From: Fulvia fulva
Lineage: Eukaryota > Ascomycota > Dothideomycetes > Mycosphaerellales > Mycosphaerellaceae
DNA length: 64,000 nt
Direction of reading: 5' to 3'
NCBI RefSeq assembly: GCF_020509005.1
Contig: NC_063014.1
Coordinates: 1,674,001-1,738,000 of the forward strand
The translations under genes and the position numbers were made by a program. Below the pieces are notes generated by a model, which had not been told where the DNA came from, made no database searches, and saw nothing but the letters and a program-made list of their open reading frames with translations. Below are positions 57,956 through 64,000 of this stretch, in pieces (position 1 is the stretch's first letter; the number at the start of each line of letters is the position of its first letter).

Positions 57956-58440
57956 CCGCCTAGGTTCTCTTCGAGCTTAAACTCAAATAGTTCTATAAAG
58001 TCAATCTTACTACCTTCTTCTCGCTCGAAGGCTTTCTAGTAAGCTTTATTAATTTCCTATTATAGCGCAATACCGGTGTCTACTATAAGCCGCCGGTTAT
58101 CGTCCTATATCTAACTCTAAGGAAAAGAGGAGAGGTCGGGGAAAAGAGATATACGCTACTTACCTTTACTCTTAGGCTTTAGTAGCGGTAGTATACCGCC
58201 GTTCGTCTATAAAGTCATATTGTCTAGGTTCGGAGGAGGCGTAACGATGCCTATTTCCCGACTGTCTACGAGCGCGCGACTACCTACTAATAATATCGCC
58301 GCGTTACGTTCTCTAGGTATTTACGCGCTATACGCCTTACTATATTCTATATTCTACTACGACTCTACGCGTTCTTCGAGTTCTATAGTTCTGTCTGTTC
58401 CTATTATTACGCGTCCCTTACCTAGATCTACGATCTAGGT

Positions 58441-58823
58441 AGGGTAGTAGAATAAACTATAAGGGCGCGCGTACCGTAGGGTCTAAATAAGAGAGTTATT
58501 ATTCTACGAAGCTACGAAAGAGGAGCGCGAGGCGCGGCGAAGTTATAAAGTAAAGCTAAGCCGCGCTAACCCGATACGGAAGGTCCGCGGCTCACCCGGG
58601 CCGACGTAGCTATAGTAAGGGGTCGCGGGCTACCCGTAATACCGTATTTCGTTTCTCCCGGGCGCGTCGTCGCTCCGTACGTTTCCCTTCGTTCGCCGCC
58701 TTTCGAGGGCGCTCTTTACTTTTGTAATACTATCGCCCCTTCGTTTATTATCGTGTTTCGTTTGCCTCTAATATACGTTATATACTATCTATATATATAT
58801 ATATATATACGAAATATTAGTTA
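58441..58823 (-). other. Leader region of the D+G insertion
   Basis: GC-rich RIP-decayed sequence upstream of the gag-like frame. 58500-58560 resembles, in reverse complement, the leader of gypsy E near 23450-23500. It ends in an (AT) run at 58790-58809, next to the target duplication. No matching second LTR was found in the window. Confidence 0.55.
58790..58809. repeat. AT dinucleotide microsatellite
   Basis: About ten AT units near the 5' border of the D+G insertion. Confidence 0.9.
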
Positions 58824-58840
58824 CTTCGGTAGTCTAACTA
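58824..58840. repeat. 17-bp target-site duplication of the D+G insertion, right
   Basis: CTTCGGTAGTCTAACTA, identical to 38903-38919; A2 resumes from here colinear with A1. Confidence 0.9.
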
Positions 58841-61466
58841 CAAAGTTAATAGAGATATACTCCTAAGCGCTAAATAGTACTAGTAGCGGTCTTAATAGCC
58901 CTAGGTACTAGATATTAGTATTCTTATTCGTACGGTAAGCGCGGTAGGCACGTATATAGCTCTTAACAAATCGTACGATACCTAGCTAGGTATAGTTACG
59001 AGCTACTAATTTATACGTCTTCTCGTCCCCTAAGTAACTAGCTACTTTATAGTCGTAGAAAGCCTATACGATACGAGTACGTACCGGGATTTCACCTTTA
59101 TCTAGATTATCTTCTAACTCCGGAGGAACGAATAGGCTATAACGACTATATATATTCTTAATATATATTATGCCTCCGACTAGGACTATATAACGGTTAT
59201 CGATACGGTACTTCCTTAGTAAGGTGTATAGTTCATCTCGTTCTAGCTATTAAACGGCTTCCTTAGCCTCTAGTTACGTATAGAGTCCTTAAATAGCGGT
59301 CGTAAGCGGGGTTATAACGTTATTAGTATATACTAATAATACTCTAGTAGACGATAGGTTTAGGATACGATCTAGGCCTAGTAATACCTAATACTACTAT
59401 TAGTTTCGTAGATTATCTAGGTCTCTAGGCTTCGGTAAGTCCTATAAACGTCGGGTTAAGCTATCTAGCTTAGTACCTTAAACTCCTAGCCTATAGACGA
59501 TCTTAAAGAAGAACTACGAGAGAAACTCGGCCTAGCGAGCTTGTCTACGGTTTAATTACTTCGTACTTATAAACTATTCGAGGTTCTTATAATCGGAGTA
59601 TATAAGCGTCGGTTTGTCCTAAGATTCCGGGTCTAGTAGATTCTTATAATTGTTAGTACCGTATTCGTTAATAGTGAGCTCCGGTTACTATTCCTTAAAA
59701 GCTTATATAATAGCTAGGAGCTCCTTATCGTAGATGTCGTAGTTATATTACTAGGGATCTCTCTTCTTAGATATATAAGGGATAGGATATAATACTCCTT
59801 ACTCGTTACGTTATAAGAGTACTACTACTATTACGTAATCTAGGGCATCTGTTTCTAGAATAGTCTCTCGCCCTAGGTAGAAGTGCTTTAAGGTAGGCGT
59901 ATTGATAAATACTTACTTTAATGCCTCGAACGCCTATTAATATACTAGAGACTAGTCCTATAGGACATTCTTCCTCGTAAGCTTTGTTATAGGCAAGTAG
60001 ATCTTGCTAAGATCCTTAATAAACCTACGGTAGAAGTTAGTAAGCCCTATAAACGACAAGATATCGGTAATATTCGCGGGTATAGGCTAATTCTTAACGT
60101 ATTTAATCTTAGCTAGGTCTATCTAAATACCCTTATTTATGATAATAACACCTAGATAAGTGGTCTCGTGTCTAAAGAACTTGCATTTATTAATATCTAA
60201 CTAGAGCCCGGCGGTATCTAGCTTTTATAGAACCTTTAGGACATTTTAGATATACTCTTCTCTTGTCTTGCTAAAGACAAGTACGTTATTAAGGTAATAT
60301 AACACGAAGTCATCTAGAAATTCCCTTAGTATATCGTTTATAAATAACTGAAACGTTCCTAGTATATTATATAGTCTAAAGGGTATAACTACGTACTTAA
60401 ACTACCTATATCTAGTAGTAAAGGCCGTTTTCTACTCGTCTCCTACTATAATACGGCTACGATTGAACGTAGTAATAACATCTAGCTTAGTAAACTATTA
60501 CGCGCTAGCAATACGATCTAAGGTCTCTTAAAATAGTAGAATAGGGTAGCGACTCTTCGTCGTAAGCGCCTTTAGAGCTCTATAGTCTACGTATACTTAT
60601 AGCCCTCTACCCGGCTTTTTGACTATTAGAATAGGTACTACTACTAGTAATACGCTTCTCTAAATAAAACCTTTCTTAAGTTGGTCGTCGATCCACTTCT
60701 TAATCACCTCGTTCTCTCGTATAGAGAAGGAGTATAGTCTTTAAAATAGCGGTATCTAACTATTCTTTAGCTTAATCTTATACTCTACGCTAGGCCGTCG
60801 CGGTAGGACCTTATCTACCTCCTTACGGCTAAATAGCCTAGCAATTTCCCTAAACTCTACTAGTAATAAAGGGATAGGATCCTAGTCTTTGTCCTTACCG
60901 TTTATAAAACGTTAATAGTCGTTAGCTAATATAGTAGAGGCGTTAAGTTACCGCTAGGTGTAGTTACCCTAGGGCTTCTCCTATCTATCTATATTTTCTT
61001 AAGTATTAGTATCTACTGATATCGCCGCGCTACCTCCTAGTACTAGCTTCGCGTTATTAAGATCTTCTTTTGGATTAAATATCGATATTATATATACTTT
61101 ATAGCCCTTCCTCCGGCTTATACGCCGAAGTACTTCTATATTAATAGGCTTAATATCGATCTCCGGCTCAGTCTCGACCTTTAGTTCTTTCTTCGTTCGA
61201 CGCGCTAGGCGCTTAAGTGTTTTAACCCTATCGGCGGGTAGTAGCTAGCGGACGTAGTAAGACGGTTCCGGTTTATCGTAGATATCGACGGCATGTCGTA
61301 CAACTACCTTCGTCGTATACGTCTCCTATACTACTATAGGTTCGTCTTTATCTTCTACGTAGGGTTTGACGTAATTAGATAGAGCTTAAGGTCGCGAACT
61401 CTCTAGTACTAGTATCTCGGTCTAAAGAACGCCTATTAGTATAATACCCTTATCGTTAATAGACTA
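58841..61466 (-). pseudogene. Gypsy A2 pol remnant, upstream part (integrase, RNase H, RT)
   Basis: It is colinear with A1 4371-6996 on the minus strand: rest of integrase (58841-59300), RNase H (about 59520-59950), reverse transcriptase (about 59990-60880, catalytic box near 60295-60310 mutated as in A1) and the start of the protease side. The downstream part, with the remaining integrase core and chromodomain, is at 37550-38902. It is full of RIP stops. Confidence 0.87.
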
Positions 61467-64000
61467 TATAGATAGATAGATAGATTTGTTATTCCCCTGT
61501 TCTAGGACCCTATTCGGCCTATATAGGTATATATCTATTATTATATACAAAGGGAAACCCGAATAGGTAAAAACCCTTCCCGCCCCCGACTACTCCTTAT
61601 CTAGATTAGCTTTCCCTCTAAACGTACGTAGTCTATATTACTACCCCGTTAGCCCCCGCCCGTAGCCGGTCTCGTCGCGCTACGTCGTGTCCTCTCTTCC
61701 TATACTACTCCTACTAGGCGGTACTGTTCTAGCCAGCCCTTCTCTAGAATCTAGTTCGTAATGCGCCGTAGGTCCTTAGCGTTATTAAGAAGTGCCCTAA
61801 TCGTCCGGTTCCTCGCCTTTACTATCTACTACCCCCTTCCTAGCGACCACCTCGGACAGACGAGGAGTGCGTACCGTACGTTCTAGGAGCGATAGCCGTA
61901 GGGGTAGCTAGTATTCGTGTATCCTAGAACCTTCCTCTATAATAGGTACCCCTAGAGGCCGATGTGTTCGCTTCGTAGTTAGGTTACTATACTACTCTAT
62001 GCCCTCGTAAGGCGGTAGTAGATAAGCTTCGGGGGGTACTTAACCGCGGATTTCGTAGCTAACTATTCCTTAGGTTGTCCCGCTAGCTAAGGGCGTCTAC
62101 TATGCCCTACAACCTAGTTGTTCTACCTCTCTTTCTATAGTTGCTCTATAAACGATTTCTTACCTTCCTATTATATTACTAGCTATTCGTCCCTTACCCG
62201 GTAGTTCGGCTCGTTTCCGGGTCGAATGCCCTTATACGCTAGTACTAATTCGCGGGCCCTTACGACTATACTAGCGATGACCTTCTATACTAGGTACTAT
62301 ACCGACTTGCCTAAGTGGGAGGTCCGTAGTCCCTAGATATATAGGTCGATCGGTAGTATAGCGGTCTCGTGCTTAAGTATCCTCGTTAGTATCGACTTAT
62401 ATGCCCCGGTAACCTTCCTTAGGCATTGGTTTTGGACCTTCGCTAGCGGTACGACGAATCCCTTCGATAGGTAGGCCCTCTCGCCTAAGGACTATACTTA
62501 GCTACTATAGGTAAGGACTGGCCGTATAATAGCCGTATATAGAAGTCGTGACTACTAGAAGTCCGCCCCCTATATAGACGTAGTAAGCCTCTAGTATAAT
62601 GCTATATTCTGTTTAGCTTTCCGTAATATTGCCTATACGTACTTCCTCTACCGTAGCGCCGGGTCTACCTATAGTCCGAGGATCCTAAGCTAATTTGCCG
62701 GGTTAGTCGTATACCCCTATATCTAGATAGAAGCTTATATATTGTAGAACCGTGGCCGGCGCGTAAATTGTATTAGATTGTACTTTTCTAGGGTAAACCG
62801 AGCCCCGTGCCTCCTAGCCTAGTCCTCGTAGATCTTATGCTTCTCTTCTAGTAGCCTATAGTTGTCCTTAGTCGAGGAAGACTACGCTAGGATGTTTATG
62901 TCGTCTACGAAGCCGCTCGTAGCGGTGTTCTAGGATTCTAGGGCTAGGAGTAGCGTCGCTATAAAGAAGAGGAATAGAATAGGTACTAGCGTTAAGCCTT
63001 ACGGGATTCTAGTATAGACTACTTGAAATAGGCTTCTATACTAGCCGACTAGGATCGACGTACTACGGTTTTAGAGGTAGGACCGTACGAAGTTAACAAG
63101 CCACTTAGGGAGTCCTTTCGACCTTAGGATATAGAGTAGCCGCGGGTATAACACGTAGTCGAAGGCTCCCGATATGTCTCGGCTAAGTAAGGAAGCCACC
63201 TTGTCCCTATTCTTATACTAGATAGCCTTTACCTAAGAGGTAATAAGTTCTATCGCGGATAGCGTCGACCGCTATAGGCGCGTACCTATCTAGGTGTCCG
63301 GGAGTAGGGAGTACTCCTCTACTACCTCGGAGAGTCTCGTTATAACTAGCTTCCTAAGCGCCTTCCTAAGAGTATTAAGGAGCGCAATTAGGCGGTACGA
63401 CTTTACCTACGTATAGTCTTCCTTTTACGGCTTACGTAGGACTACTATCGTCGATTATTTAAATGCTAATAGGTAGTATCCGGTCTATAGGCAGGCGTTA
63501 AAGATCGCTATAACTACTAGGGCTAGTTGATCTCTACACTTCTTTAGTAGCTCGTTTAGGATCCTATCCGGCCCCGGGGCTTTCTTCGCCGGCAACTTCC
63601 TTAGTATAGCGGCAACTTCTCCCTCGGACACCTCCTATTAGACCGCGATACTAGGGGCTAGGGGAGTAGAGCTATTTATATCGCTTAGATTAGCCTCGAC
63701 TAGGGGCGGGAAGAACTTGCTAGCTAGTAGACGCGCCTTAGCCTCGGGGTCGCTAACCGGGCCACTAGGCGATTATAGCGCTAGGATAGAGAAGGAGGGG
63801 CCCTATATAGGGTCCTATCGGGCCCATTTCGCTAGCTTCTATATCCTCACTAGCGCCGGCGATTTCTTTTACTATAGCCCTCTAGCCGACTACTTTCTCC
63901 CTCCGTATTATAGCTTTCTTCTATTAGTATGCCTCCCTATATACGTTCTAGGCCTCCTCGCTATAGCTGCTCGTCTACACCCGGCGGGCTCTCCTTGCTT
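61467..64000 (-). mobile_element. LINE H, RIP-decayed, 5' part outside window
   Basis: It begins with a GATA-repeat tail at 61468-61486 inside A2; the A1 equivalent at 6997 is uninterrupted. The 3' region follows the plan of the other LINEs, with GTAAAAACCC and GGGAAACCC blocks at 61545-61580. Coding sequence follows on the minus strand to the window end. The target duplication cannot be seen because the 5' end is outside. Confidence 0.9.
61640..64000 (-). pseudogene. LINE H ORF2 remnant (reverse transcriptase)
   Basis: On the minus strand the linker before the RT lies at the window edge (64000-63800), followed by the first RT motifs (about 63600-63150). The L-x-P-I-L-F stretch is near 62965-62990, and an intact FVDD box followed by I-N-I-L-A is near 62890-62915. 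The C-terminal part runs to about 61640. TAG and TAA codons at former Q and W codons break the frame. It is a third LINE subfamily, clearly different from copies 1-4 and from D. Confidence 0.78.

Larger units (their letters stand above)
50650..58440 (-). pseudogene. Gypsy-type gag remnant (G) at the 5' side of LINE D, split by LINE copy 3
   Basis: The pieces are 56927-58440 and about 50650-51101, joined across the GAACTCGTTAAAT duplication of LINE copy 3. On the minus strand it encodes an N-terminal region with a short L-L-D-E-V-Y repeat (57906-57955), coiled coils (57850-57480) and a Gly/Asn/Arg-rich linker (57360-57220). A capsid-like domain (57180-56927 and 51101-50800) resembles the gag of gypsy E. 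Protease and pol are absent; LINE ORF1 follows instead. RIP stops are present throughout. Confidence 0.68.
38920..58823 (-). mobile_element. LINE D with gypsy-gag-like 5' part (D+G), RIP-decayed, further interrupted
   Basis: A single insertion in gypsy A2 bounded by a 17-bp duplication. On the minus strand it runs from 58823 to an (AAAT)n tail at 38920-38935. After removing gypsy C1 and LINE copy 3 with their duplications it is about 7.3 kb: leader and gypsy-like gag (58823-56927 and 51101 to about 50650), LINE ORF1 with zinc knuckles (about 50640-49480), ORF2 with endonuclease and reverse transcriptase (about 49455-46221), and the 3' untranslated region (39441-38920). Either this LINE family has a gag-like first part or it is a LINE/gypsy chimera. 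Confidence 0.75.
37345..61466 (-). mobile_element. Gypsy A2, minus strand, split by a 19.9-kb insertion and cut by LINE H
   Basis: 37345-38919 (3' LTR 37345-37526, polypurine tract, chromodomain and part of integrase) is almost identical to A1 2794-4370. 58841-61466 (rest of integrase, RNase H, RT, start of protease) is almost identical to A1 4371-6996. Between them lies the insertion 38920-58823, bounded by the 17-bp duplication CTTCGGTAGTCTAACTA. LINE H then interrupts A2 at about 61467. The 5' part with gag and 5' LTR is outside the window. A1 and A2 differ mainly by scattered C/T and G/A changes. Confidence 0.93.

Noticed and set aside
38920..58823. The 19.9-kb insertion considered as a giant mobile element (Starship-like) with cargo
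   Set aside because: No tyrosine recombinase or cargo genes are visible; the contents are fully accounted for by LINE, gypsy and gag sequence, and the 17-bp duplication with an AAAT tail fits a LINE.
1..64000. tRNA, rRNA or host protein genes
   Set aside because: None recognised on either strand; the AT-rich TA-dominated sequence and retroelement motifs account for essentially the whole window.

Overview
The window looks like a gene-free block of transposable-element DNA from a filamentous ascomycete (Pezizomycotina). Nearly all of it carries the signature of repeat-induced point mutation (RIP): CpA and TpG are almost absent and replaced by TpA, CpG is kept, and decayed reading frames are full of TAG/TAA codons where CAG, CAA or TGG would be expected. 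I found no host protein gene, tRNA or rRNA. The only long open frames are the C-terminal halves of two LINE ORF2 proteins in the two stretches that have escaped RIP (33898-36743 and 52898-54699).

Layout. 1-2586: RIP-decayed LINE, + strand (copy 1). 2587-2788: short fragment. 2794-15444: complete Ty3/gypsy chromovirus A1, minus strand, with 182-bp LTRs and ATTAT target duplication; a Ty1/copia element (B1, 8254 to about 13789, +) lies in its gag. 15450-17239 and 22866-22997: gag of another gypsy element (K, minus), split by copia element B2 (17240-22860, +, 235-bp LTRs, TCCTC duplication). 22998-23350: 3' LTR end of gypsy C2 (minus). 23351 to about 29160: truncated gypsy E (+). About 29163-32847 and 36844-37344: gypsy F (minus), split by a pogo/Fot1-like DNA transposon (32848-36841, 69-bp terminal inverted repeats, TA duplication), itself split by the young LINE copy 2 (33898-36743, 15-bp duplication). 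37345-38919 and 58841-61466: gypsy A2 (minus), split by a 19.9-kb insertion (38920-58823, 17-bp duplication).

That large insertion has a core of about 7.3 kb: the 3' end, ORF2 and ORF1 of a LINE (D, minus) followed upstream by a gypsy-type gag and leader (G). It was later hit by gypsy C1 (39442-46215, TCCTC duplication) and by LINE copy 3 (51115-56913, 13-bp duplication). Copy 3 in turn received the young 5'-truncated LINE copy 4 (52898-54699, 15-bp duplication). A last LINE, H (about 61467-64000, minus), interrupts A2 and runs off the window.

How it fits together: reverse transcriptases, integrases and one transposase built up an island in which each new copy landed in an older one and RIP then silenced it. 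Target duplications allow much of the order of insertion to be read. Copies 1, 2 and 3 of the LINE share the same 5' region of about 1.07 kb with no endonuclease, joined to LINE bodies of different length at the same point. This resembles chimeric LINEs made by template switching. The D+G insertion may be a second chimera, of LINE and gypsy gag.
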